Notes: generated by a model from the letters alone, not told the origin. 64,000 nucleotides of DNA from Zygnema cylindricum (GCA_037447655.1 JBBHKE010003077.1:82696-146695), one strand, 5' to 3'; counted from the stretch's first letter, positions 42,600 through 54,629 are shown. Numbers and translations are program-made.

Positions 42600-43711
42600 T
42601 GTCATGCCGTAAGACGTCAGCGGGTATTATGATTTATTTGTGTACTAATTCATGTTTCGGTGACGTGACAGGTTCATATCGGAGAGTACAACTAGAGATT
42701 CGTACGGGACAAAGGTTGGAATATACTCTCGTACGGCGCCACGGGAACACGATGTGAAATCAGCGTGGAACTGGACCGCGGTACAGCATCAGACGTCAGG
42801 AATTCAAACGGCTACAAACCTAACAAGTGTCTGAAGTCATGAACCATTGGAGGTTCATGCATCATTTTTGCTTAGCTTAGGGAGGGTTTTCATCCTCGAG
42901 GTGTAGATCTAAGGCAGTCCGAGGCGGCCACGCAGCGGTCGTCTCTTGAAACTGGTAGCATTTTGACATAGAAACCTGCCTGCTCAGAGACATGTAGGAA
43001 TTAGAGTAGCCATACGGATTAGTGAAAGCATAGGATAAATGCCATTTGGCGATATAGTAACTTTTGCAAATTAAGTACGGGAATCCAACATTGGAAGGTT
43101 GTCGTTTTCTGGCAGGCTTTTTCTCGGGATTTGTCGAACTCTATCGCTAGGGTTTCACTAATTTTCACCTAAAATTTAGTGACAGGCTAGTTTTTGAGTT
43201 AGGGTTTTTCCTTTTTCAGACCCATAGTTTCATGCTAGTAATTGTCTTTGAGCTTCTCCTTCTCTTTGTATTAAGACCTTACCTAATCTACCGGCGCAAG
43301 CCAACCTGCAAGGTTTCCCTCCAGACTGTGTTCTACTTGTTGTGGTATACGAATTGTGTTGTGCGGATTTGGTGTTTTCTTGCTGTCAGAGCGTCGACTT
43401 TGCGGTATAGTTCCAGTCCTATCCGGCTTTGTGGGAATACCGGCTATCTCGGCTCTTTGTGGGTTCTTGTCCGTTGATTGGACTCCTGTAGGGAATATTG
43501 ATGACTTCAGGGCCTAGTGGTTACTGTCGCAAATGGGGAATTCCATCCTTACTTACCTTATCTTGCTTTGTCTCTTTGTTTTCTTGCTATGTCCATGTGT
43601 TTGGAATAATTTGTTTTTCTGGGCAGATTCATTTATTGTTTCTTGCGTTACATATGCTTTGTACTCCTATTGTGGTCACAAATACTTTACATATGTAATG
43701 GTCATTCATTT
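42600..43711 (+). repeat. LTR copy: module A plus truncated B
   Basis: Module A (42600-43533) starts TGTCATGCCGTAAGACG and is nearly identical to 45782-46716. Module B follows at 43534 but is cut at 43711. Only two bases (AC) lie between the end of the preceding B module and this LTR start. Confidence 0.78.
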
Positions 43712-45321
43712 ACAGGATGTAGAACCTAAGGTTTTCACGAACCAGCATGTGATGGACGCCATGTCTCCTCCTCCTCACATGGCTTCTTTCCCACCTTCTC
43801 ACTAACAGTAGAAGCATCTGGGTGAACATAAACAGTGTCATGGCGTTCAAGAGAAACAAAACTAGAAATCGAATTATACGAACGAAGTGATATTCTGTAA
43901 GCATAGAGAGGTGTACTTCCGGTTGAAATCCTGCAAAAAGGTTCAAGAAGTGACTTTTTGACTGAGTATGGACTTGATGGCGGAAGCAGAGGTTCATCAG
44001 CTTGCAGCATGCATATCATGCCATGCCTGGAATTCCGACCTTACATGTGCGGAAACCTTGCAGGAAACCCTGCAGTTTCTACTTTCCTATGTGTTTTTTT
44101 TTGTTTTTTTTTTTTTTTGGTTTTCTTTTTCCTTTTATTTTGCCTTTATATCTTCATTTCCTTCATTAACATTATTCGGTAGTACAGAATTCAGAACAGA
44201 GGTACAGATTTTGGCACATAGTATGGTTAAAAGTTTGATAAAAGCATTTCGGTACAAGTTCAGTTCAGTAAAAGTTCGGCAAAAGTTTGGTAAATGTTCG
44301 GTAAAATTTCGGTAAAAATTTGGTAAAAGGTTGGTAAAAGTTTGGTAAAAGTTAGATGAAAGTTCGGTGAAATTTCAGTTCAGTAATAGTTCGGTGAAAG
44401 TTCGGTATTGGTAAAAGTCGGTAAACTCGGTAAAGTTCGGTAAAAGTTCGGTGAAGGTTCGGTAAAAGTTCGGTGAAGGTTCGGTAAAGGTTTGGTAAAG
44501 TCGGTGAAGTTTGGTAAAAGTTTGGGTAGAAGTTCGGCAAAAAGTAGGGTTAAAAGAAGGGTACAAAGATAGGTAACCAAGTCCGGTAAAATGTTTGGTA
44601 GAAAGAGGTTGTTTGTGGAGATCATGAGACTGAAAATAGATTCCATGCGATACTTTAGTAGTGACGAGAAAGCCCTTCATACTGAATACAACCATGAGGA
44701 TTTTAGTGTTTTAAGTTTCTACATGTTTCTTGGAAACCCTGACGAGCCTCGGCTCCTTTTTAAGTCCCTTCCTCTTGTTGGTGGGTCACTTAATTGGACG
44801 TATCTGAGAGAGAGAAGAGGACTTTATCAAGGAAGCATGGTGGTCAACGACATGGGAACAAGAAAAAAAGAGTACGCCAAAAACAAAACGGAAAAACGGA
44901 ACGGAAAACAGACCAAACGGGCCAAATGGAGCCCCCTGGCCACTCGTGCTTCGCCATACTATTTTGCGACTGTCGAGGTTCTTCTAGCTCGTCATAACAC
45001 TTTTAGAGGGGGGGGTAGAGGGGGAAAGAGGAGGAGAGGGGGGGAAGAAGGAAGAGGGAAGACTGGCCCATCACATAAGTGGATACAAGGAAAAAGTAGT
45101 GTGATTGCAATAAGAGCTGAAAAAATGACGACAGTCCATTGTCACAAACATGAATAAGTGTGGATATGATTCGCCGGCAAGGATACGGTAAAATGTGATT
45201 TTAGCTCTTTTTTTTGTGTGTGATCCTCTCTTCTAACTGTTGTTACAACGAACTGTTTTTTTTTTTTTTGTGCTTTTATGATTTTTACGAAACTTTCCTT
45301 CAGGATTTCATGTTGAATAGT
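43712..45321. other. Unassigned stretch between LTR copies
   Basis: No gene recognised. A minus-strand frame at 43735-44019 (LLPPSSPYSVKKSLLEPFCRISTGSTPLYAYRISLRS...VYVHPDAS) is more protein-like than random but matches no family I know. The frame at 44591-45157 looks fortuitous, being Lys/Arg-rich from low-complexity DNA. A purine-rich tract lies at 45004-45063. Confidence 0.35.
44255..44590 (+). repeat. 10-11-bp minisatellite
   Basis: Dozens of variants of GTTCGGTAAAA (also GTTTGGTAAAA and GTTCGGTGAAG). On the minus strand this gives the pseudo-protein repeat FTELLPNLHRTFTE, which I do not take as coding. Confidence 0.9.
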
Positions 45322-45781
45322 AGTGTTGCAAGGTTTTGCCAATAACCGATCTGTGCCATTTTTTGGCTTTCCAATAATCGATATATTGGCACGATATATC
45401 GAAACCGGTGCAGCCACCGATAAGAAATCAATAATATCGGTTTTTTATCGCGATAACACCGATACCGATAACTATCCACGATAACTGTACGGTTCGTACC
45501 GTACAGTTGTACGGTTTATCCCGCCGTACGGAACTGCCGTTATTACGTTACACAGGGTACGGAACAAATTGTTACAAGTGGCATGCCACGCTATATACGG
45601 TGACAATATACTACAGTATATTGTAAAGTACTATTATTTGGCGTACTATATTTTTTCTACTTATCGCCGATAAAGGAATTTGATGGTCTCGGAGCGATAT
45701 ATCGAGACCCTTGACCGTTAGATCACCGATAACTATCGGTAGCGGTGTTATCGCGATAAATTTCTTGCCGATACACAACAC
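45322..45781. mobile_element. Palindrome-rich element with AGTGTTG ends
   Basis: Short inverted ends AGTGTTG and CAACACT enclose about 460 bp full of CGATA/TATCG palindromes (for example GATATATCG and ACGGTTCGTACCGTACAG). It is MITE-like. Its right end touches the next LTR start, so the boundary is ambiguous by one base. Confidence 0.45.
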
Positions 45782-46975
45782 TGTCATGCCGTAAGACGTC
45801 AGCGGGTATTATGATTTATTTGTGTACTAATTCATGTTTCGGTGACGTGACAGGTTCATATCCGAGAGTACAACTAGAGATTCGTGCGGGACAAAGGTTG
45901 GAATATACTCTCGTACGGCGCCACGGGAACACGATGTGAAATCAGCGTGGAACTGGACCGCGGTACAGCATCAGACGTCAGGAATTCAAACGGCTACAAA
46001 CCTGACAAGTGTCTGAAGTCATGAACCATTGGAGGTTCATGCATCATTTTTGCTTAGCTTAGGGAGGGTTTTCATCCTCGAGGTGTAGATCTAAGGCAGT
46101 CCGAGGCGGCCACGCAGCGGTCGTCTCTTGAAACTGGTAGCATTTTGACATAGAAACCTGCCTGCTCAGAGACATGTAGGAATTAGAGTAGCCATACGGA
46201 TTAGTGAAAGCATAGGATAAATGCCATTTGGCGATATAGTAACTTTTGCAAATTAAGTACGGGAATCCAACATTGGAAGGTTGTCGTTTTCTGGCAGGCT
46301 TTTTCTCGGGATTTGTCGAACTCTATCGCTAGGGTTTCACTAAGTTTCACCTAAATATTTAGTGACAGGCTAGTTTTTGAGTTAGGGTTTTTCCTTTTTC
46401 AGACCCATAGTTTCATGCTAGTAATTGTCTTTGAGCTTCTCCTTCTCTTTGTATTAAGACCTTACCTAATCTACCGGCGCAAGCCAACCTGCAAGGTTTC
46501 CCTCCAGACTGTGTTCTACTTGTTGTGGTATACGAATTGTGTTGTGCGGATTTGGTGTTTTCTTGCTGTCAGAGCGTCGACTTTGCGGTATAGTTCCAGT
46601 CCTATCCGGCTTTGTGGGAATACCGGCTATCTCGGCTCTTTGTGGGTTCTTGTCCGTTGATTGGACTCCTGTAGGGAATATTGATGACTTCAGGGCCTAG
46701 TGGTTACTGTCGCAAATGGGGAATTCCATCCTTACTTACCTGATCTTGCTTTGTCTCTTTGTTTTCTTGCTATGTCCATGTGTTTGGAATAATTTGTTTT
46801 TCTGGGCAGATTCATTTATTGTTTCTTGCGTTACATATGCTTTGTACTCCTATTGTGGTCACAAATACTTTACATATGTAATGGTCATTCATTTTCTGGT
46901 GTTTATCAGCTGTTTATCAGCGACCCACACTGGATGTGATGCATGCCATTCACGGTTGTACTGCCATGCACGACA
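45782..46975 (+). repeat. Complete LTR: modules A plus B
   Basis: 1194 bp with matching inverted ends: TGTCATGC at the start and GCACGACA at the end. This is the best evidence that the LTR is A followed by B. The same palindrome CATGAACC...GGTTCATG is at 46020-46041. There is no internal region beside it, so it may be a solo LTR. Confidence 0.72.
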
Positions 46976-47008
46976 TCACTAATAAATAGACAGCGTTGGG
47001 GAGGGGAG

Positions 47009-47048
47009 TGACGTCAGGTGCTGGAGGCGTTAGCTTTTTGTGACGTCA
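47009..47048. promoter_or_regulatory. Two TGACGTCA palindromes upstream of the DUF674 gene
   Basis: TGACGTCA at 47009-47016 and 47041-47048, 32 bp apart. This is the core bound by bZIP factors (TGA/CRE type) in plants. They lie about 600 bp before the TATA box of the gene. Confidence 0.5.
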
Positions 47049-47274
47049 GCAGTGCTTTGAATACTTCCGTAAAAATTAGTGCATGCCACGCGGCTTGCTT
47101 GGAAACACGACGCGTCGGATGTTCAAAGCGCTTTCGAGCCACAATTTCGTTCGAAAGTGCGGACATTTCGTACGAATAGGCATATCTTTTGAAATTACGA
47201 TTCTTTGCTATTTTACCTTTTGTTTATTCCTTTGTTATGTGGTTTTTCAGTTTTAGCAATGCTACTTCTTTTTG

Positions 47275-47345
47275 TTCCTACGGACTCAGATGGTTTACCA
47301 TCGCGCTTTTTAATAAAGTCGGCCCCCCTTTTTTTTTTTTTTTTT
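47275..47345 (+). repeat. Dispersed repeat with T tail
   Basis: GGACTCAGATGGTTTACCATCG, then GCTTTTTAATAAAGTCGGCC and a T run. The reverse complement is at 63930-64000 at the window end, also next to a homopolymer run. It may be the tail of a retroposon. Confidence 0.6.
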
Positions 47346-47645
47346 ACCATAATATAGCCGATATACGTGCCTGTACGTGTTTTAATATGTTTTGTGTTTA
47401 GTACGGAAACTTAATGGAATTGATTTTGATGTCAAGCTTCAAAGTCCAAAATTCCGACGGGTGCCACAAACTGCCGGCTTACAACTTTGTGAACGTCCTT
47501 CAACGACAATGGTAAACGGAAACTTGCCGGCGGCGTTTCTAGATTGCAAAAATGACGCTGGTCGTTTGGTGTAAAAAGGCAGACGAGTAACTTTGGCAAG
47601 GAAATGACAAAAAAAGTTTACAGTCTGGAAGAGTTGTGAACCACG

Positions 47646-47652
47646 TATAAAA
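47646..47652 (+). promoter_or_regulatory. TATA box of the DUF674 gene
   Basis: TATAAAA lies 61 bp before the first in-frame ATG (47707) and 127 bp before the ATG chosen here (47773). A start of transcription near 47680 would fit both. Confidence 0.5.
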
Positions 47653-47772
47653 ACCTAAAAGTGTATTCAATATGCTACTGTAGCAAATATTCTGTAAGAG
47701 AAAAGGATGCATCCAATCAGGAACGTCGGTCTAATATTTTGCAAAGAAGTTCAGTTGCTCAAACGGTTCAAG

Positions 47773-49386
47773 ATGGCTGCAGAAGAAACGCCCTTAGCAG
47801 TATTTCAACCACAAATAAGCTTCACTCTCTATGGTAACAAGGTACTTCAATTTTTTTCTGTTTGAGAGCAAATATTGAAGTTTAGATGCATGCACTTTCT
47901 GTGTTGCAATTGCTTTTTGAATTCGTTTTAAGGTTTGCAGGTTCTGTAGCAATCTTTTTTATGAACTATTTTTATGTTGACAAGTTACTAACGGACATAC
48001 TGAAAAAAGGTATACCATAATAAACATCTATTTTTCTGCTCATTTGAAATTTGATGACGTAGTATTCAAATCAAAACTACACTGCCCATGGTTATTATAG
48101 CTAGTAACACTATTTCGGTCGCGATCTTTTTTGGCCGAAATCACAAAATAATGTTAACAAAACTATTAAAGGGAGTGGATTGCAGTATGCCACGTCTACT
48201 TGCACTAAATTAGTATTTTTATTCTAATTTCACGTTAACACTAATAAAGTCTTAACGCTAATAACGATAGGCAGTGTAGATAGTGCCTAGTGAAACTGAA
48301 TTTTTTCTTAACTCATTGCATCCTAAATCCTGACTTTTTTTCCGTTTTATTCTCCAGAAAACCGGAAAAATCATATACTTGGAGGCTGGTAAGGAATTCG
48401 TCGATCTTCTGTTTTCTCTACTCCTCCTGCCGCCAGCCACGATATTCAGCCTATTGGCTGATAGCATTCCTCTTAGTGATGCCTTTGGATCCGTACAGAA
48501 TCTGTACGAAAGTGTATTCAAACTGCATTATCAGTACTTGCTGTTCAACAAAACTGAACTGACTTCCATAAAACTTCCTGCTCGTGCAGCTACAAGTGCC
48601 ATGGCCCAGTTAGGGAGTAACTGTACAGTCAACGATCTTGCAAATGGACAGTTTGTATATTACAAATGTGCCCGTTGTCCGAGAATAAGTACTATTCCTA
48701 ACAAATCTTGTACAAATTGCAATAATATTCATAACCAGAGACTTCAAATGGAAAACGACAATCCAAAAATAACTCCTGGATTCGTCAAGGAAGCAGTTCC
48801 GTTTATCGTAACTGACAGTTTGAATGTTCAACCGAGTTCTATGTCGCTAGCTTTTAAACTCTTGCAAGATGAAAACGTCGAAAACATAGGACACGTGGCG
48901 CAGCTGGACGTTGTGTTGGATATGAAAGAGGTAAAAAATATTTGGCAGTAAGTTTCAGTTTTGTCAAAACTATTGGAAGACAAAATATGTGCAATGGATA
49001 GGTGATTTTCCGATTTAGAATATTGTTTTGCTGATGATTAAAGATTGTAAATTCAAGAGTGTTTCTAAAATAGATATTATTTTTTTATGTTTTTACTAAT
49101 CGTTTTCTATCGTTGTTTTTTTAACGATTTTCATCAGGTAACAAATTTTTCACAATTGAAAGATTATTCAACTTGATTTTCAATGTTTTCATAGAGCTTA
49201 GGAACACCACAAAACCTTGCAAAACTCATCACAAGGTTTAATGCACCTCTTTCTTTATTTATTTTTTGGTTTCAGTTTCTTCAACTTGTGACGTCAGCAC
49301 ACAACAGTAAAATGGTTCTCAACGATGTTTTTGGCCAAAAGTTTCGTGATGCCAACCTAGATTTGCTCAAAGAAGTAAAAGAGTAA
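47773..49386 (+). CDS. DUF674 family protein (three exons)
   Basis: Exons 47773-47841, 48358-48930 and 49276-49386 join in phase 0 with GT-AG introns and give 250 residues. The protein starts MAAEETPLAVFQPQISFTLYGNK, then KTGKIIYLEAGKEFVDLLFSLLLLPPATIFSLL, the DUF674 signature; NLYESVFKL, a CPRI/CNNC cysteine region, GFVKEAVPFIVTDSLNVQPSS and DMKEFLQLVTSAHNSKMVLNDVFG also match the family in order. DUF674 proteins are plant proteins of unknown function; one-repeat members are about this long. An in-frame ATG at 47707 would add 22 residues, but family members start close to the conserved block. The end is less sure: the stop TAA overlaps a strong donor (GTAAGT), so another exon may exist. The gene converges with the RLSRG gene. 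Intron 1 holds a MITE. Confidence 0.85.
48080..48276. mobile_element. MITE in DUF674 intron 1
   Basis: 197 bp with inverted ends CACTGCCCATGGTTATTATAGC and the matching GCTAATAACGATAGGCAGTG, flanked by TA on both sides (48078-48079 and 48277-48278). Terminal repeats plus TA duplication suggest a Tc1/mariner (Stowaway-like) non-autonomous element. Confidence 0.82.
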
Positions 49387-50410
49387 GTAGTGGCCCAACC
49401 CTAAATATTTGAGAGGACACAATATAAAGCTACATAGAAAACATTTTCCAGTATGGCGATGGTGATGGTGATATCCATATAGGGTTTTATTTGGTTCAAC
49501 TCTATGTTTTAAGAAACAGTGAGAATTTGTATTCAAAAGAAAAACTGAAGAAAAAAAATTGATGGATATACTCTCACAGTGATAGGGTTTTTTAGGCTTT
49601 TTTTGGGGTGTCTTAGTCTATTTTAGGATTTGTATGCGATTGCAAACCATATAATACTAAATTGAACTATAATGCTTTTCACCAAAAGGACTTCAATGAG
49701 AACTTGATGAATTTATAAAATTGCGCATCTTTTGTAGTGTGTAAACGTATCACAAAATGATGTAGAGTGTCAACTTTCTGAATTAATGCCTCTGTGAGGA
49801 GAATAAGTCTTTTTCCAATAAGGTAAAGGAGTGAACATCCTGTATGGTGACAAGGAAAAGTTCGACATAAATTCATTTGGATGGTATGAACAATTTGTGC
49901 ATTTTTGTTCATTTATAGGTGAAATTGGTCATTGTTGGTCAATGTTATCTATAACACTAGTGAAAACACATGTACTTTTTCTCCTCAAACTTAGTTGCTG
50001 TGGATTTTCTTAATATTTCAATTTTTTGCATTTTCAAAGCTTAGGGTACATACTTAGTTGTTTTACATATGAAAGTAGCAATTATGGCATCTTCTATTCG
50101 CGAAATAACTAATTATTTTAAAGTTCAACTTGTTAAAAAATTTGGATAAGTACACTTGTTTCAACTTTTGCTTTTGTACCAATAGTTTCCTTTTTATTCT
50201 TTCCGATTTTTGTATTTGGTTAGAAATTGCTGTTAATTGTATTTCAATTTGTGCAATAAAAGGAGATTAAAAGAAGAACGTGAAATGCAAAAAGAAACAT
50301 GTTTAGAGGCAATAAAAATAAGATGCTCGTCAAATATCACATATTCTAAATTACTTGAAACATAAATATACATTTTTTTTTTGGTTTTGTAAATCCATCA
50401 ATCATAGAGT
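49387..50410. other. Intergenic region between convergent genes
   Basis: AT-rich; no gene, RNA or clear repeat recognised. It should contain both 3' untranslated regions. Confidence 0.4.
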
Positions 50411-53400
50411 TCATACTGTCAACTTGAACCCCTTAACATTTTCTTCGCAAACTTTAACCACTCTCTTCGCCAGTTCTTTCGCATACTGTCGATTTCCCTT
50501 AAAGAACAATATCTTTTTGGAGTCACTCATTATTCCTAATTCTTCTAACCCTCCATCTAATTCATCTCCTTCTTCCTCTAATTTGTCTCTTTCTCGCTGT
50601 AATTCGACTCTTTCTCCCTCGATACTCCCATCTGTTACTTTACTCTCCAAACTATTTTTATCACTCTCATTGACTTCAACATCAGAATCTGAAGATTCGT
50701 CTCTTACTCCGAAAGGCTCTTCAAAACTTTTAGGTTGTGGATTTATCAACAGTGTTTGCGACAATAAAGAAATTTCTCGACTCAATGTCTCCAAAGGAGG
50801 CCCGTCGATTCGAAGAGTGGACAAGTCAACGATTAAAGCGTCCTCAAGACCAGATTCTTCCTGGAGAGGGGGAGGGAGAGGTGGGGAGAAAAAGAGAGAG
50901 TGTGAGAGAGAGATATGTCAAGAAAATAGTAAATAAAACATCCTCTGTTAACATTAAAACACATTTACATTGAAAATGGTCCCAATTTTGTAATAAAGAT
51001 CTCTTCATTCAACTTCATTTGGAACACGGTTCAGGAATTCAGAAAAAGATAAAAAACATGTGTCAATGGCTGAGTAGAAAGTATACTTTATAGTACAAGT
51101 GAACCAAAAACCACACCCGAATGAAGTACAGGGATAATAAAAGTATTAGAATTGCGTATTGAGGAAAAAAACACAATATTTAAATAGGATACATACCAAC
51201 GTGCGTAGCATACCATAAAATAGACAACTGGAAAAATAAAGGTACAAATTACAAACGCCGTCTACAATGTCAGTGAATCGTACCGTTTCCTGTCGAATTC
51301 GAAGAAATTTGTACTTTTACGCTTTGAGTTATACCAGCGTATAGGTAACCGAAAACAGGTATAGAATGGAAAAGTACAGATTACTTATACTTTATGAAGT
51401 ACAATGTATCAAAAACCGTGATACAAATTGCATATCACAACAAAATATCTTCCTAAAGCGATACACTACAGACCTGTAATGTATCAACAAATACTGTCAG
51501 TTTTGCGATACCAGGGCAAATTAGGAAAATTTAGAAGGGTTTAAAGCAGGTTTTTTTACCATGTGACTTTTGTTCCCACAAGACAAAAGAGAAATTTTGT
51601 ACACATATGATATGCACATAATATAGTACCTCACCGAACACACCCCAATTCCACATCCGCATTGTCATGGTGTGACGAATGACTATGACTCCAGACGACA
51701 AAAGGTCAAACATTTCTTCCACTAAATATTCAAGATGAAGTAATGTTCGCGGGTTACACCAAATTTCTTTATTTTTCTGACTGAAAAACATATAAATTTT
51801 TTTACGGCCTATGGCACTTGACCTGCGTAACTTTTTTTGGTTTTTTGGTCAGCAAATTTTTAACAATAAAAGGACAAAATGTACTGTTATGTAACTCCAT
51901 TCTAATTGAGACACGAGACATCCGTCAAATTTGTGTCTCGATCTTGCCTTCTGAAACTGATATGTGCAATCCATATTTTTGGTTTTGTTTGATATTTACT
52001 ACATTACAATATGCATATCATATGCCCAATTGTGAACATATAGTTGAGCTATGGAAAGTATATTAAGGTAAAAATTAAATGTGTTTTCCCATAATTGTTT
52101 AAACCAATTTCAAGATCGAAATGACCTTTTAGGGAGGCAAAAATACTACTGAACAGCTGAACTTTTGAAGTACTGAAAGAATGAATTATTGAAGGACTGA
52201 AGCATTTACGTACATTCTCTGTCATTATTGCTGGAGTTAATAACACTAATTCAGTCACCACTTTATCTGGCCGAAAATCATAAAATAGTGTTAACAACAC
52301 CATTTAAGGGAGTGGACAACAATCTGCCACGTCTCCTTGCACTAAATTAATATTAAATATTACAAGTTCAGATTAACACTCATATACCCTTAACGCTAAT
52401 AACGATGGGCAGTGCACTGAAGTACTGAGTTACTGATTTACTGAATTACCAAATTGCTGAAGTAGCGAATTACTCACTTGCTCAATTCGAACATTGGGAT
52501 AGCCAATTGCATCACATAAATTGCGATATGTGTTCACAAGAGGATAAATCCTCGACCGTACTTTAAGTACCACATATCCTCTTTTCTTTGCAAGATCGAA
52601 TGCCTGAACCATAAATGAACAAACAAACACAACAAATCAATAAAGGAAACCATAAGTAAAAAAAAACTGAGTCGAGAAGATCACTAGTAACACCCATGTA
52701 AAAGGTCAAAGTACATTGTGGAGCTCTAAAAGAATACGACAAGGTGTAACATCACTTTAAGGTGTTGAAACCCAAAGAATGAAATTAAAGACCTAAGTAG
52801 TTGATCTAACCACACCGTGTCACTGTTAACGTTAAGAAATAATTAGCATGAAGACTTTTCCAGAGCTAATCGTAATATTTGCAGTATGAATAACAAGGAC
52901 GATTGTGAACCGCAAAAAGAATTAGTACTTAGAAAAAAAACAACGAGTATCATCAAGGCTATCTTACGTTCAAGGGCTAACAAAGAAAAAATGGAACCAA
53001 ATTAGTGTTGATAACACTGCAGAGTTGAAATCTGACAATGCAAGAGGATATGTCCTTGATAAACTTTAAGAACCACATCCTCCCTTATTTGCAAGATCAA
53101 ACATCTTCCCCGCATCCGTTTCCATAGCAAAAAACGACAGTGGAAAGCTCTATCAAACTTAATAGAGATAAAATCTCACTGGACGTGAGTAATCAGAAAT
53201 AATTAACTGTGATAACTATAAGTTAATCTTACTACTGCAAGAGTCAACAATTTGACTGTTGACATTTAACATTTTGGCTTTACAATTTTCCCTCTTAAGC
53301 TGCATACATACAGAGTCACCAACCAGAGCTGCCTTGTTTAAAAAAATAAATATCATATTGACAACATAATTCTTTACTTTATATACCCTACAAAAATTTT

Positions 53401-54524
53401 GCAAAATTTCCATTTCGTGACAGAATTGGTATTTAAGTCACATTAGAGTAAAGAAATTATATGCACAGGGCTTACACAAGTGTTACTAAATCTGATTCCG
53501 TTTTGAAATCCAACTGTTAAGAATTAGAGACAAAAATGAAAACAACTACTGCTATTAATGCTATTTTATGGTCAAAGAATAAAAAAAATGGCAAAGGAAT
53601 GGTGGAATAATCATTGATAGCGATTCAGTGTACCATAATACCGCTAATTGTGTACCAAAAACAATTTCCACGTCGAACTAAAATTATTGGAATGTCATCA
53701 AAGGTCAGATAGAATTCAATCTGACTCGCTAATTTTATACCAAACATATCCAATCAAACTTTTCAACATAAAAGACATTTTAACATAAACCGTCTTTCAA
53801 TTCACACTCCAATCAAAATTCTAGAATAGAAATGTCACAAATACCTTTCTTTCTTCAGCAGAGAGACGGTGAGGCACTTTCCGACTACCAATTTTTGACT
53901 TTGAGGGCTGTCCTCGAGAGAGACGATGTACATCGTCCAATGAAGGTCTAAAAAACTCTCCTTAAAATGAAAAACAAACAACAAGGAGATGAAAAAAAAA
54001 GCAGAATCAGTTTGGTAATTTATCAGTTTGTTTTTTAGTTATCATTCTCACCAAATTAAATACGTCTAGCAGTCAATTAGTCAGAAGAACGAAAAAATCC
54101 AGAAAAAATCTACAACTGCTTTGTAAGAGTCTACAGCAGTTGCATGATACGGTTAAAAGATGTCGATAAGGATCTTCAGGAAACTCAAAAAGGATAATGA
54201 ATTGGTAAAAAAAAGTAACGGTATACATATAGAGGGAGAGGGAGAGGGAGAGGAAGGGTGAGAGGGACAGGAAGGGGGAGAGGGAGAGGAAGGGGGAGAG
54301 GGAGGGAGAGAGAGGGGGGCAGAGAGAGAGGGAAAGGGAGAGGGAGAGAGAGAGGGAGAGTGAATGGTGAAATTTTGCACTCTTGTACTGTTTCCTCACC
54401 TGTCAGTGTAGGCTGGTCCCAAAGGTTTCGAGCTTTTGCAAGAAACCAAAGGAATTTTATCTTTTGGTTTGTTCAAAATCTGGCAAAAACTGGCTCTATC
54501 CACGAAATCCTTCCACACTGTTTT
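50411..54524 (-). CDS. Plant RLSRG-block protein, 3' four exons (N-terminus not found)
   Basis: Exons on the minus strand: 54524-54400, 53947-53845, 52603-52478 and 50860-50411. All junctions are GT-AG and phases agree. The protein reads KTVWKDFVDRASFCQIL...KPLGPAYTDR, PSLDDVHRLSRGQPSKSKIGSRKVPHRLSAEERK, AFDLAKKRGYVVLKV...PLVNTYRNLCDAIGYPNVRIEQ, EESGLEDALIVDLSTLRI. It ends with an acidic, coiled-coil-like stretch and KKILFFKGNRQYAKELAKRVVKV. Plant proteins of unknown function share RPS-DDV-RLSRG, GSR-VPHRL and VDLSPLR in this order (from memory). Function is not known to me. The first exon or exons upstream of 54524 were not identified. Intron 52604-53844 contains a broken copy of the third exon. 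Confidence 0.82.
52213..52414. mobile_element. MITE in the intron of the RLSRG gene
   Basis: Same family as 48080-48276: it shares GGCCGAAA, ATAGTGTTAACAA, AAGGGAGTGGA and CCACGTCTCCTTGCACTAAATTA, and the right end GCTAATAACGATGGGCAGTG. The left end has diverged, so the start is approximate. Confidence 0.7.
53036..53110 (-). pseudogene. Relic duplicate of the RLSRG gene third exon
   Basis: Minus strand TTTGATCTTGCAAATAAGGG...CATATCCTCTTG matches exon 52603-52478 over about 70 bp but carries TAA where the exon has Leu (GTGGTACTTAAAG against GTGGTTCTTAAAG, frame lost). It lies in the intron just upstream of the real exon and lacks good splice sites. Confidence 0.72.
54231..54360 (+). repeat. 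GGGAGA purine tract
   Basis: About 130 bp of almost pure purine, variants of GAGGGAGA, in the intron of the RLSRG gene next to the donor of its first known exon. Frames across it are low-complexity and not genes. Confidence 0.92.
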
Positions 54525-54629
54525 CTGTAAAAAGCTACTAATTGCTGCATTTTCTCTCTCACTTTTTTTTATTCCTAAGTAAGAGTTAAATGCTTTGGAT
54601 GGCGAATAAGAGGAAATTGAGTTGGAATA

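Larger units (their letters stand above)
46976..47640. other. Upstream region of the DUF674 gene
   Basis: No gene seen. It holds the TGACGTCA pair, a dispersed repeat ending in a T run (47275-47345), and a 60-codon open frame at 47392-47574 that I cannot assign. Confidence 0.4.

Noticed and set aside
44352-44695. Minus-strand frame with repeated FTELLPNLHRTF
   Set aside because: It is produced by the 10-11-bp minisatellite, and several frames give the same kind of repeat.
50861-52477. Extra exon at 51531-51791 (minus)
   Set aside because: Exons on both sides join in phase and match the conserved block without it, and the frame has no recognised similarity.
54073-54399. Open frames of Ser/Pro or Arg/Glu repeats across purine tracts (also near 58200 and 59320)
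   Set aside because: They are translations of simple GGGAGA repeats and have no conserved domain.
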